From: an uncultured Lachnospiraceae bacterium
GTDB lineage: Bacteria > Bacillota > Clostridia > Lachnospirales > Lachnospiraceae
Length of the DNA: 7,652 nt
NCBI GenBank assembly: GCA_902782625.1
Contig: CACZNZ010000337.1
Coordinates: 1-7,652, forward strand
Direction: 5' to 3'
Every line of letters starts with the position of its first letter. Within the stretch, counting starts at the first letter, position 1. A program made the translations under genes and the position numbers. Under the pieces are notes generated by a model that worked only from the letters and a program-made list of their open reading frames with translations, did no database searches and was not told the DNA's origin. Below, in pieces: positions 1-7,652 of this stretch.

Positions 1-129
1 GATCTCATTGTAGGAACTTACGATTCCTACAAGCGGTCTGTCCATCTCTTCTTTCGTATAACCCAATGCATTAAACAGGGATCTGTGTGGTGCCTGCTGC
101 ATACCTTTTTTTACATTATCACTTTTCAT
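1..129 (-). CDS. ilvD: Dihydroxy-acid dehydratase, N-terminal fragment (cut by window edge)
   Basis: Forty-three codons read from an ATG at 129 to the window edge with no stop. The peptide starts [17 protein letters not shown] and continues through [13 protein letters not shown] to [12 protein letters not shown], the typical N-terminus of IlvD. IlvD is a cytoplasmic iron-sulfur enzyme that dehydrates 2,3-dihydroxy-isovalerate and 2,3-dihydroxy-3-methylvalerate to the keto acids that precede valine, leucine and isoleucine. The catalytic and cluster-binding residues lie outside the window, so whether the gene is intact cannot be judged. The start is secure: AAGGAGGA (136-143) sits 6 bases upstream. 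The gene begins 17 bp after the leuB stop, so the two are very likely one transcript and both serve branched-chain amino-acid synthesis. The 6-phosphogluconate dehydratase Edd belongs to the same family, but this N-terminus and the leuB neighbour favour IlvD. Confidence 0.93.
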   Translation of the reverse strand, partial: MKSDNVKKGMQQAPHRSLFNALGYTKEEMDRPLVGIVSSYNEI

Positions 130-135
130 GAAACA

Positions 136-143
136 TCCTCCTT
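136..143 (-). promoter_or_regulatory. Ribosome binding site of ilvD
   Basis: AAGGAGGA lies inside the 17-bp gap between the leuB stop and the ilvD ATG, with a 6-base spacer. It is a near-perfect anti-16S match. It fixes the ilvD start and leaves no room for a promoter, which supports co-transcription with leuB. Confidence 0.85.
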
Positions 144-146
144 GGA

Positions 147-1229
147 TTACAATCTTTCACTGATCAAATCACCCATGCGGGTGGTGCCTACCTGCTCCAT
201 GCCTTCAGACATGATATCCACCGTGCGGTATCCGTCTTCGAGCACCTTCTTAACCGCGCCGTCAATGTCATCGGCGGCGTCATCCATATTGAAAGAATAC
301 CGAAGCATCATGGAAGCGGAAAGAATGGTCGCGATCGGATTAGCGATATCCTGCCCTGCGATATCCGGCGCAGATCCATGACTCGGCTCATATAAGCCAA
401 AAGTATCCTCCCGAAGGCTGGCAGAAGACAGCATGCCGATCGACCCGGTTACCATGCTGGCTTCATCGGAAAGAATGTCCCCGAACATATTCTCTGTCAG
501 AATCACATCAAACTGACCCGGATCATGAACAAGCTGCATGGCTGCATTATCCACGAGCATATGCTCATAAGATACGTCAGGATAGTCCTTCGCCACCTCT
601 TCTACCACTTTTCTCCAGAGTCTGGAAGAATCTAGCACATTGGCCTTATCCACGCTGGTCACTTTCTTCTTTCTCTTTCTTGCTATATCAAATCCGCGTA
701 CTGCGATCCTTCTGATCTCGTCTTCCCCATAAGTCAGGGTATCCACAGCTTTCATGATACCATTTTCTTCATAGGTTTTACGTTCCCCAAAATACAGACC
801 GCCGGTAAGTTCTCTCATAATCATCATGTCGAAGCCATCTCCGATGATCTCATCCCGTAGGGGACAGGCTTTGCGAAGCTCATCAAAGAGATAAGCCGGA
901 CGCAGATTGGCAAAAAGTCCTAGTTCTTTGCGGATCTTTAACAGTCCTGCTTCCGGACGAAGCTTCGGTGGAAGCTTATACCAGGGCGAAGTGGACGTAT
1001 TCCCTCCGATCGATCCCATGAGTACCGCATCACATGACCGTGCTTTGGCGAGATTCTCCTCTGTCAGCGGTTCTCCTGTTGCGTCAATGGAAGCACCGCC
1101 AAGCAGGATTTCCTCGTAAGAAAATACAGCATCGTACTTTTTTGCGACAACGTCAAGAATCTTAACCGCCTGCTCCACAATCTCGGGACCAATTCCGTCT
1201 CCGCGGATCAACCCGACTTTATACTCCAT
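147..1229 (-). CDS. leuB: 3-isopropylmalate dehydrogenase
   Basis: A 360-residue protein, the usual LeuB length. LeuB oxidises and decarboxylates (2R,3S)-3-isopropylmalate with NAD+ to 2-oxoisocaproate, the third specific step of leucine synthesis, in the cytoplasm. Visible features in order: the N-terminal strand with GDGIGPE (10-16); substrate arginines at about 100, 110 and 139, the last in [12 protein letters not shown] (138-149); VDKANVL with Lys195; LVDNAA with Asp227; the family signature [17 protein letters not shown] (247-263) with metal-binding Asp251 and Asp255; and the NAD-binding loop [12 protein letters not shown] (281-292), whose Asp288 favours NAD over NADP. No key residue is missing. 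GAGAGG (1239-1244), 9 bases upstream, supports the ATG. ilvD follows closely. leuC and leuD, common neighbours, are not upstream here. Isocitrate and tartrate dehydrogenases are related, but the length and [10 protein letters not shown] motif fit LeuB. Confidence 0.96.
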   Translation of the reverse strand: MEYKVGLIRGDGIGPEIVEQAVKILDVVAKKYDAVFSYEEILLGGASIDATGEPLTEENLAKARSCDAVLMGSIGGNTSTSPWYKLPPKLRPEAGLLKIRKELGLFANLRPAYLFDELRKACPLRDEIIGDGFDMMIMRELTGGLYFGERKTYEENGIMKAVDTLTYGEDEIRRIAVRGFDIARKRKKKVTSVDKANVLDSSRLWRKVVEEVAKDYPDVSYEHMLVDNAAMQLVHDPGQFDVILTENMFGDILSDEASMVTGSIGMLSSASLREDTFGLYEPSHGSAPDIAGQDIANPIATILSASMMLRYSFNMDDAADDIDGAVKKVLEDGYRTVDIMSEGMEQVGTTRMGDLISERL

Positions 1230-1303
1230 ATCTAAAAACCTCTCTTCCTTCTATATCATATATTAATATGTATTCATAAAATGCATAACATTTAGATTTT
1301 AAC

Positions 1304-1972
1304 TTATTTTTCTGCAATAATCAATAGATAATCCTTCAAATCCTTCAAGAATCTCTTCCACGCATCAGGATGCCGCACATAATACCTGGGACAGTCCTTT
1401 CCGGTGACATCATAATGCCTGATCACATCCTTCTCATCTAGACCGTACCTGGTACACAGCCACCCGCAAAGCCGGATCAGGGAATCGTAAGTTTTTTTAT
1501 GAAAACGGCCTCCTTTGTCTTTGTGACAGCATTCTATCGAGATCGTATCGGAATTCCTTTCATTGGAGGCATAGGCAATCTCATCAAGCGGGATACATTG
1601 GATGATCTCCCCTTCGAGCCCGATCACAAAATGGCTGCTGGCTTTCGCCAGATGGGTCTTACCTAGATTTTCAAAATAATCCCGGTTGTCCTTTGCGCTT
1701 GACCCTGGATTTCCCACATAATGCACAACAATGCCTCGTACTTTCCTAAGTCTGATCCCGCTTCTGCTATAAGAATTCTTTGTCAGATATTCCTGCCGGA
1801 TTTCAGGAGCAGGTGCCTCTTTTTGTTCCGGCTTCTCAAAGATTATCCATGCGGCATACAGGGCCGTCAGCATTAGAAAAACCGCCGAAATGATCTGGCC
1901 TCTTGTATAGTTTCCCTTTAAATATTTCTTTTTCAGGGAGGAACGTTTTCTGGATCTTTTTTTCTTTTTCAT
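1304..1972 (-). CDS. Membrane-anchored N-acetylmuramoyl-L-alanine amidase (Amidase_2 / T7-lysozyme fold)
   Basis: A 222-residue protein. A strongly basic N-terminus (about 1-26, mostly Lys, Arg and Ser) precedes one hydrophobic segment (about 26-45), then a short Pro/Glu linker and an amidase domain from about 75 to 215. This predicts a type II protein with the enzyme outside the membrane, acting on peptidoglycan by cutting the bond between muramic acid and L-alanine. Likely zinc ligands are His84 (IVVHYVG), His186 (RHYDVTG) and Cys194 (GKDCP). Lys192 matches the catalytic lysine two residues before the cysteine in T7 lysozyme, and Glu147 (SIECCH) matches the glutamate conserved in Gram-positive phage and prophage amidases such as XlyA. 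Ser113 lies where T7 lysozyme has its catalytic Tyr. There is no wall-binding repeat, signal cleavage site or holin neighbour, so a housekeeping wall enzyme is likelier than an endolysin. The ATG lacks an obvious ribosome binding site, and an in-frame TGA six codons upstream (1988-1990) rules out extension. Confidence 0.85.
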   Translation of the reverse strand: MKKKKRSRKRSSLKKKYLKGNYTRGQIISAVFLMLTALYAAWIIFEKPEQKEAPAPEIRQEYLTKNSYSRSGIRLRKVRGIVVHYVGNPGSSAKDNRDYFENLGKTHLAKASSHFVIGLEGEIIQCIPLDEIAYASNERNSDTISIECCHKDKGGRFHKKTYDSLIRLCGWLCTRYGLDEKDVIRHYDVTGKDCPRYYVRHPDAWKRFLKDLKDYLLIIAEK

Positions 1973-1991
1973 CGCTGATTTTTCAAGTCAT

Positions 1992-2003
1992 TTATCCGGA
2001 TAA
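1992..2003. repeat. Perfect 12-bp palindrome between the guaB terminator and the amidase start
   Basis: TTATCCGGATAA reads the same on both strands. It overlaps the distal end of the guaB terminator T-tract and ends 19 bases before the amidase ATG. It could be a small operator, or a chance part of the terminator tail. No other structure is visible in this 28-bp gap. Confidence 0.4.
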
Positions 2004-2049
2004 GAAAAAGCAGGCAGGATCCCACCTGTTAAGAAGGAATCCTGCCCGC
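2001..2049 (-). terminator. Rho-independent terminator of guaB
   Basis: Read on the minus strand, arm GCGGGCAGGATTCC (2049-2036) pairs over 14 bp, two of them G-U, with GGGATCCTGCCTGC (2023-2010). The loop is 12 bases and the run TTTTTCTTA (2009-2001) follows directly. The hairpin begins 30 bases after the guaB stop. The opposite strand has no T-run, so it acts only in the guaB direction. It separates guaB from the amidase gene. Confidence 0.92.
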
Positions 2050-2079
2050 TGATAAATCGTGCAATCTGTAATATGGTGA

Positions 2080-3567
<1,488 letters not shown>

Positions 3568-3584
3568 TCACTATTAATTGTATT

Positions 3585-3613
3585 ATTGTATCCGTGAAAA
3601 TCTGTTTTGTCAA
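3585..3613 (-). promoter_or_regulatory. Sigma-A type promoter of guaB
   Basis: On the minus strand a perfect -35 box TTGACA (3613-3608) is followed after exactly 17 bases by TACAAT (3590-3585), five of six matches to the -10 consensus. The predicted start is near 3578, giving a purine-rich leader of about 40 bases with no room for a riboswitch. A second TACAAT (3582-3577) lies 8 bases further on, 25 bases from the -35 box and so probably inactive with it. The promoter sits wholly in the 87-bp gap after nfnB. Confidence 0.88.
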
Positions 3614-3624
3614 TGCAGGAAATA

Positions 3625-5022
3625 TTATTTTTTTGAAAGTCTGGCATCAATCGCCGCTGCTGCCTTCTTACCGGCTCCCATAGCCAGGATAACTGTCGCT
3701 GCTCCTGTTACGGTATCTCCGCCGGCATAAACATTCTTCTTGGAGGATTCCATGGTCTCTTCATCCACGATGATTCCTCCCCATTTCTGTGTGTCAAGTC
3801 CCGGTGTCGTCTGGCGGATCAGAGGGTTCGGGCTCTGTCCGATCGCAATGATCACGGTCTCAACATCGATCACGTAATTGGATCCTTCGATCGGTACCGG
3901 ACGTCTTCTTCCGCTGGCATCCGGCTCTCCAAGTTCCTGTTTTACAATCTCCATACCCTTGACATATCCCTTCTCGTCTCCGAGAATCGCTGCCGGATTG
4001 TTTAAGAAACGGAAAATGATTCCCTCTTCCTTCGCATGATGAAGTTCTTCAAGTCTTGCAGGAGCTTCTTCTTCGCTTCTTCTGTAGACGATGTATACTT
4101 CCTCTGCTCCAAGTCTTTTCGCGGTTCTTGCCGCATCCATCGCTACATTGCCGGCGCCGACGACAGCAACACGTCGTCCGATTTTTACCGGTGTCGGAAC
4201 CTCGGGGAATTTATATCCTTTCATAAGGTTGACTCTTGTGAGGAATTCATTGGCAGAATATACACCGAGAAGGTTTTCTCCGGGGATATTCAAAAAGCGC
4301 GGAAGACCTGCGCCGCTGCCTACAAAGACAGCTTCATACCCGTCTTCCATCAGCTCATCGATGGTCACGGACCGTCCGATAATGACATTGGTCTCAATAT
4401 CAACGCCAAGATCTTTCACAGTCTGAATTTCTCTGGCTACCAGATCCTTAGGCAGACGGAATTCCGGAATACCATATGATAATACACCGCCCGGTTTGTG
4501 AAGTGCTTCAAAGACCGTCACATCATAACCTTTTTTAATCAGTTCTCCGGCACAGGTGATTCCGGATGGTCCGGATCCGACTACCGCCACTTTCTTTCCG
4601 TTCTTCTCGATTTTTGCCGGAACAGTCTCTGCATATTCCATATGGTAATCGGCCACAAACCGTTCCATCCGTCCGATACCGACCGGTTCTCCTTTGATGC
4701 CGCGTACACATTTGCCTTCGCACTGGTTTTCCTGCGGACAGACTCTTCCGCAGATGGCAGGAAGTGCATTCTCACTGGTGATGATCTGGTATGCTCCCTC
4801 AAAATCTCCTTCAGCCACTTTGGCAATAAAATCAGGAATCGGGACATTGACCGGACAGCCGCTCACGCATGGTTTGTTTTTGCAGTTTAAGCATCGAGTT
4901 GCCTCTTCCATCGCCATCTCAGCAGTATATCCGAGAGCAACCTCATCAAAATTTTTATTTCTTACATCAGGATCCTGCTCAGGCATCGCTACCTTCACGG
5001 GGCTCATATTCTTCTTTGCCAT
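3625..5022 (-). CDS. nfnB: NADH-dependent reduced ferredoxin:NADP+ oxidoreductase, large subunit (GltD-like)
   Basis: A 465-residue protein of the GltD family. With NfnA it links NADH and reduced ferredoxin to NADP+ reduction by flavin-based electron bifurcation, balancing redox carriers in the anaerobic cytoplasm. The N-terminal iron-sulfur domain holds CLNCKNKPCVSGC (Cys44, 47, 52, 56) and CGRVCPQENQCEGKC (Cys91, 95, 101, 105), enough for two [4Fe-4S] clusters. The FAD fold follows with VVGSGPSG (147-154) and a GG motif near 178-179. The NADPH fold has VVGAGNVAMDAA (287-298) with YRRS (313-316). FAD contacts close the chain with AIGQSPNP (393-400) and YAGGD (432-436). Many annotation pipelines would call it the glutamate synthase small subunit, but no large subunit GltB is next to it and the gene is translationally coupled to nfnA. 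AGGAGGT (5031-5037) supports the ATG. No terminator follows it. Confidence 0.9.
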   Translation of the reverse strand: MAKKNMSPVKVAMPEQDPDVRNKNFDEVALGYTAEMAMEEATRCLNCKNKPCVSGCPVNVPIPDFIAKVAEGDFEGAYQIITSENALPAICGRVCPQENQCEGKCVRGIKGEPVGIGRMERFVADYHMEYAETVPAKIEKNGKKVAVVGSGPSGITCAGELIKKGYDVTVFEALHKPGGVLSYGIPEFRLPKDLVAREIQTVKDLGVDIETNVIIGRSVTIDELMEDGYEAVFVGSGAGLPRFLNIPGENLLGVYSANEFLTRVNLMKGYKFPEVPTPVKIGRRVAVVGAGNVAMDAARTAKRLGAEEVYIVYRRSEEEAPARLEELHHAKEEGIIFRFLNNPAAILGDEKGYVKGMEIVKQELGEPDASGRRRPVPIEGSNYVIDVETVIIAIGQSPNPLIRQTTPGLDTQKWGGIIVDEETMESSKKNVYAGGDTVTGAATVILAMGAGKKAAAAIDARLSKK

Positions 5023-5037
5023 TATTTTGCACCTCCT
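5020..5037 (-). promoter_or_regulatory. nfnA-nfnB translational coupling junction (TAATG) with internal ribosome binding site
   Basis: The nfnA stop TAA (5024-5022) and the nfnB ATG (5022-5020) share one base as TAATG. AGGAGGT (5037-5031) lies in the last nfnA codons, 8 bases before the ATG. This arrangement suits equal production of two subunits of one complex. Confidence 0.88.
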
Positions 5038-5852
5038 AATCCGAGATTACAGATATGCTCTTCTTCTTTAAACAATCCCTGTCTGGTGATGCATTCATCA
5101 AAGTCTACCAGGAAACCGTCAAAATCAGGTCCGTCCACGCACGCAAATTTCGTCTCTCCTCCGATCGTCACCCGACATCCGCCGCACATACCGGTTCCGT
5201 CGATCATAATCGGATTTAATGATACCATGGTGTGGAGATCTGCCGGTTTTGTCACCTTCACAACATTTTTCATCATGATCAGCGGGCCGATCGCAATGCA
5301 TTCTCCGTACTCTTCTCCCTGGTCTAACAGATCCTGAAGAACCGTTGTGACAAATCCCTTGGTCCCTTCTGAACCGTCGTCGGTTGCAATATAGACATTG
5401 TCACAGAATTCGCGGAAACGGTCTGCAAACAGAACATAGTCTTTGCTCTTGCCACCGATGATGACATCTACTTTCGTGCCGAGTTCTGCCAGTTTGCGAA
5501 GCTGCGGATAGAGTGGGGCAGCTCCGACACCGCCGGCAACGCCGATTACTTTTTTATCCTGTTTTGTCAGGTTGGCCGGCACACCGAGCGGTCCCACAAA
5601 ATCTTCGATAGTATCCCCTTCCTGTTTCTGGGAGAGAAGTCTTGTGGAATATCCGAGAATCTGGTAGATAATCTCTACCGTCCCGGCTTCTCTGTCGTAA
5701 TCAGCAATCGTCAGCGGAACACGCTCGCCATCCTCATCCACACGCAGGATGATAAACTGTCCCGGCTCACATTTTCTGGCTACATAAGGAGCCTCGATCA
5801 CCATGAGTTCCACTACATCATTGAGTGTCTCTTTTTTTACAATCTTGTACAT
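5022..5852 (-). CDS. nfnA: NADH-dependent reduced ferredoxin:NADP+ oxidoreductase, small subunit (PyrK-like)
   Basis: A 276-residue protein of the ferredoxin-NADP reductase superfamily, close to the usual NfnA length. Residues about 1-95 form the FAD-binding barrel, with GQFIILRV (31-38) and the FAD motif RVPLTIADYD (44-53). Residues about 100-205 form the NAD(H)-binding domain, starting with VIGVAGGVGAAPLYP (102-116). A C-terminal [2Fe-2S] region follows: Asp218, Cys223, Cys226 and Cys238 in IDGTGMCGGCRV and KFACVDGPDFDG. The related PyrK has four cysteines in a C-x4-C-x2-C pattern; here the first is aspartate, as reported for NfnA. The subunit is expected to take electrons from NADH and carry the FAD that is not the bifurcating one. 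AGAGGTG (5861-5867), 8 bases upstream, supports the ATG. The gene starts 24 bp after glnS. PyrK is the main alternative, but no pyrD is adjacent and the partner is GltD-like. Confidence 0.9.
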   Translation of the reverse strand: MYKIVKKETLNDVVELMVIEAPYVARKCEPGQFIILRVDEDGERVPLTIADYDREAGTVEIIYQILGYSTRLLSQKQEGDTIEDFVGPLGVPANLTKQDKKVIGVAGGVGAAPLYPQLRKLAELGTKVDVIIGGKSKDYVLFADRFREFCDNVYIATDDGSEGTKGFVTTVLQDLLDQGEEYGECIAIGPLIMMKNVVKVTKPADLHTMVSLNPIMIDGTGMCGGCRVTIGGETKFACVDGPDFDGFLVDFDECITRQGLFKEEEHICNLGLGGAK

Positions 5853-5876
5853 ACCCTTTACACCTCTTTTGTGAAT

Positions 5877-7538
5877 CTACTTCTTTAATTTAAAGGAACT
5901 TTTCATCGAAACGATTCGATTGAAAACCGGAGCGCCTTCTTTACTGTCTTTGGCATCCGCACAGAAGTATCCTTTCCTGACGAACTGATAGCTGTCATAA
6001 GGCTGTGCCTCTTTCAAAGCCATCTCAAGCTTGCAGTCTTTAAGGACTGTCAGGGAATTCGGATTCAGGTTCAGGCTGCCGTCTTCATTGTAGACTCCTT
6101 TTTCCTCGTCCACGATGTTCTCATATAAGCGGACTTCCGCATCAAAGCACTCTGCTGCACTTACCCAGTGGATCGTACCCTTTACTTTCCTGCCGGTAAA
6201 GCCGCTGCCGCTCTTCGTCTCCGGATCATAGGTACACCTGATTTCTGTGACATTGCCATCCTCGTCTGTATCATAATCTGTACATGTCACAAAATATGCA
6301 TTCATCAGACGCACTTCGTTGCCCGGATAGAGGCGGAAGTATTTCTTCGGCGGATCGATCATGAAATCTTCCCTTTCAATATAGATTTCACGGCCAAATG
6401 CCACCTTTCTCTTGCCAAGCTCCTCATTTTCTTTATTATTCTCCACATCAAGATATTCGATCTTATCTTCCGGATAGTTGGTGATGACCACCTTCACCGG
6501 ATCAAGGACCGCCATCATGCGGGAACGTTTCAGTTTCAGGTCATCGCGGATACAGTATTCAAGCATTGCATAGTCTACAGAGCTTTGCGCCTTGGATACT
6601 CCCGCAAGTTCAATAAAAGTACGAATGGATTCCGGCGTGAAGCCCCGGCGCCGCAATGCAGCGATCGAAACCAGACGGGGATCGTCCCATCCATCCACAA
6701 TGCCATCTTCGACAAGCTTCTTGATATATCTTTTCCCGGTAATGACATTGGTCAGATACATTTTCGCAAATTCAATCTGTCTTGGAGGCTGTTCAAATCC
6801 GACTTCCCGGACCACCCAGTCATAGAGCGGTCTGTGATCTTCAAATTCAAGTGTGCAGATTGAATGTGTGATTCCTTCAAAAGCATCTTCTAAAGGATGG
6901 GCAAAATCATACATCGGATAAATACACCATGCATCACCGGTGTTGTGATGATTCATATGTGCCACCCTGTAAAGGATGGGATCTCGCATATTGATATTGC
7001 CGGATGACATATCAATCTTTGCCCGCAGCACTTTGGATCCGTCCTCAAATTCTCCGTTTTTCATCCGCTCAAAAAGATCAAGATTTTCTTCCACGGAACG
7101 ATTGCGGTACGGACTGTCTTTTCCCGGTTCTGTTAAGGTTCCCCGGTACGCCCGGATCTCTTCCGGACTCAGATCGCAGACATAGGCTTTTCCCTTTTTG
7201 ATCAGCACAATGGCTGCCTCATACATTTTCTCAAAATAATCTGAGGCAAAATACAGTCTGTCCTCATAGTCTGCGCCAAGCCACTCCACATCTTTACGGA
7301 TGGAGTCAACAAATTCTATCTTTTCCTTGGTCGGATTCGTATCATCAAAACGAAGATTGAATTTTCCGTTGTATTCCTGTGCAAGTCCGTAGTTTAAAAG
7401 GATAGACTTTGCATGCCCGATATGAAGATATCCGTTCGGCTCAGGCGGAAAACGGGTCATCACATGATCATAGACCCCTTCTTTCAAATCTTTGTCGATC
7501 TCGATCTCAATAAAGTTTTTTGATACTTTTTCTTCCAT
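5877..7538 (-). CDS. glnS: Glutaminyl-tRNA synthetase
   Basis: A 553-residue protein, almost the length of E. coli GlnRS. It charges tRNA-Gln with glutamine at the cost of ATP in the cytoplasm. The class I catalytic core starts with [18 protein letters not shown] (28-45), holding the HIGH motif (39-42), then [10 protein letters not shown] (63-72). [14 protein letters not shown] (228-241) and DDPRL (285-289) follow, and the beta-barrel anticodon-binding domains span about 340-545. [12 protein letters not shown] separates it from bacterial GluRS, whose motif begins with P-(Y/F)-A-P-S-P-T-G. The KMSKS-type loop, VMSKR in E. coli, reads VITGKR here (265-270). AAAGGA (7549-7554), 10 bases upstream, supports the ATG. 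nfnA follows at 24 bp. Most Gram-positive bacteria lack GlnRS and make Gln-tRNA by transamidation, so the gene points to a lineage that acquired it. Confidence 0.97.
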   Translation of the reverse strand: MEEKVSKNFIEIEIDKDLKEGVYDHVMTRFPPEPNGYLHIGHAKSILLNYGLAQEYNGKFNLRFDDTNPTKEKIEFVDSIRKDVEWLGADYEDRLYFASDYFEKMYEAAIVLIKKGKAYVCDLSPEEIRAYRGTLTEPGKDSPYRNRSVEENLDLFERMKNGEFEDGSKVLRAKIDMSSGNINMRDPILYRVAHMNHHNTGDAWCIYPMYDFAHPLEDAFEGITHSICTLEFEDHRPLYDWVVREVGFEQPPRQIEFAKMYLTNVITGKRYIKKLVEDGIVDGWDDPRLVSIAALRRRGFTPESIRTFIELAGVSKAQSSVDYAMLEYCIRDDLKLKRSRMMAVLDPVKVVITNYPEDKIEYLDVENNKENEELGKRKVAFGREIYIEREDFMIDPPKKYFRLYPGNEVRLMNAYFVTCTDYDTDEDGNVTEIRCTYDPETKSGSGFTGRKVKGTIHWVSAAECFDAEVRLYENIVDEEKGVYNEDGSLNLNPNSLTVLKDCKLEMALKEAQPYDSYQFVRKGYFCADAKDSKEGAPVFNRIVSMKSSFKLKK

Positions 7539-7544
7539 AAATGC

Positions 7545-7557
7545 CCTGTCCTTTCTG
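7545..7557 (-). repeat. 13-base leader segment shared with guaB (copy 2), contains the glnS ribosome binding site
   Basis: CAGAAAGGACAGG, identical to 3542-3554, with AAAGGA 10 bases before the glnS ATG. It sits in the short stretch between the predicted stop of the upstream reading frame (7559) and glnS. Confidence 0.5.
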
Positions 7558-7558
7558 T

Positions 7559-7652
7559 CTACGGATTCACCAGAATAAATCCGCCACTGTCGTATGATGA
7601 ATGATAATAAGAATATGTCCCGGATGATTTACACGGAAGCATATATTTTACC
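7559..7652 (-). CDS. Possible C-terminal tail of an unrecognised upstream gene (cut by window edge)
   Basis: Thirty codons stay open from the window edge to a TAG at 7561-7559, ending 20 bases before the glnS ATG. The peptide contains [15 protein letters not shown] and ends FILVNP; it is rich in Ser, Tyr and Gly, and I recognise no family. Support is indirect. The frame is open to the edge, its stop falls just before the glnS ribosome binding site as in a tight operon, and no convincing promoter is visible between the edge and glnS. Against it, 30 codons is short and a chance open frame is possible. A weak hairpin (CGGATT at 7583-7578 with AATCCG at 7567-7562) overlaps its end but lacks a T-run, so it is not a terminator. 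If the frame is not coding, this stretch is glnS leader DNA. Confidence 0.4.
   Translation of the reverse strand, partial: VKYMLPCKSSGTYSYYHSSYDSGGFILVNP

Noticed and set aside
85..381. Plus-strand open frame across the ilvD start and the 3' end of leuB
   Set aside because: It is antisense to two recognised genes and its product is a low-complexity Ser-rich sequence with no motif.
1230..1303. leuB promoter TTATGC, 17 bp, TAATAT
   Set aside because: The -35 box matches only two of six consensus positions and several equally weak alternatives exist in this AT-rich gap, so none was called.
1304..1972. Amidase as a prophage endolysin
   Set aside because: No holin or other phage genes adjoin it, it has a basic N-terminal membrane anchor instead of a wall-binding domain, and both neighbours are metabolic genes.
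4036..4890. Plus-strand open frames opposite nfnB (4036-4479 and 4498-4890)
   Set aside because: Both are antisense to conserved FAD/NADP-binding regions of NfnB, overlap other shadow frames and show no domain signature.
6168..6863. 231-codon open frame on the plus strand opposite glnS
   Set aside because: It is fully antisense to the conserved GlnRS coding region, with an Ile/Phe/His-rich product typical of a reverse-complement shadow.
7562..7583. Hairpin before glnS considered as a terminator or riboswitch stem
   Set aside because: The stem has only about 6-8 bp with wobbles, a 10-base loop and no T-run. It is too small for a riboswitch and overlaps a possible coding tail.

Overview
The window looks like a chromosomal housekeeping segment from a Gram-positive anaerobe of the class Clostridia, most likely Lachnospiraceae-like. 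The reasons are the moderate base composition, strong AGGAGG or AAAGGA ribosome binding sites, a sigma-A type promoter, a predicted electron-bifurcating ferredoxin:NADP oxidoreductase (NfnAB) typical of fermentative anaerobes, and a glutaminyl-tRNA synthetase, which only some Gram-positive lineages carry. The taxonomic placement is an inference from gene content and style; no search was run.

Every gene I can support lies on the minus strand, so transcription runs from high to low coordinates. In that order: a probable 3' tail of an unrecognised gene (7652-7559, open at the edge); glnS (7538-5877); nfnA (5852-5022) and nfnB (5022-3625), which share one base in a TAATG junction; guaB, IMP dehydrogenase (3537-2080), with its own strong promoter and a strong intrinsic terminator behind it; a membrane-anchored N-acetylmuramoyl-L-alanine amidase (1972-1304); leuB (1229-147); and the first 43 codons of ilvD (129-1, cut by the edge).

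There are three transcriptional blocks. Block one is glnS-nfnA-nfnB, with gaps of 24 and -1 bp; it may run on into guaB because I see no terminator after nfnB. Block two is guaB, which can also start at its own promoter (TTGACA, 17 bp, TACAAT) and ends at the 14-bp hairpin with a T-tract at 2001-2049. Block three lies beyond that terminator: the amidase, then leuB-ilvD, where only 17 bp holding a strong ribosome binding site separate leuB from ilvD (branched-chain amino-acid synthesis).

No stretch of 300 bases lacks a gene. I found no tRNA, rRNA, insertion sequence, CRISPR array, riboswitch or T-box. I did not find a convincing undescribed system. The points most worth a second look are the Nfn identity and its predicted non-cysteine iron-sulfur ligands, the altered KMSKS loop of the glutaminyl-tRNA synthetase, and the amidase start, which has no visible ribosome binding site and a perfect palindrome just upstream.
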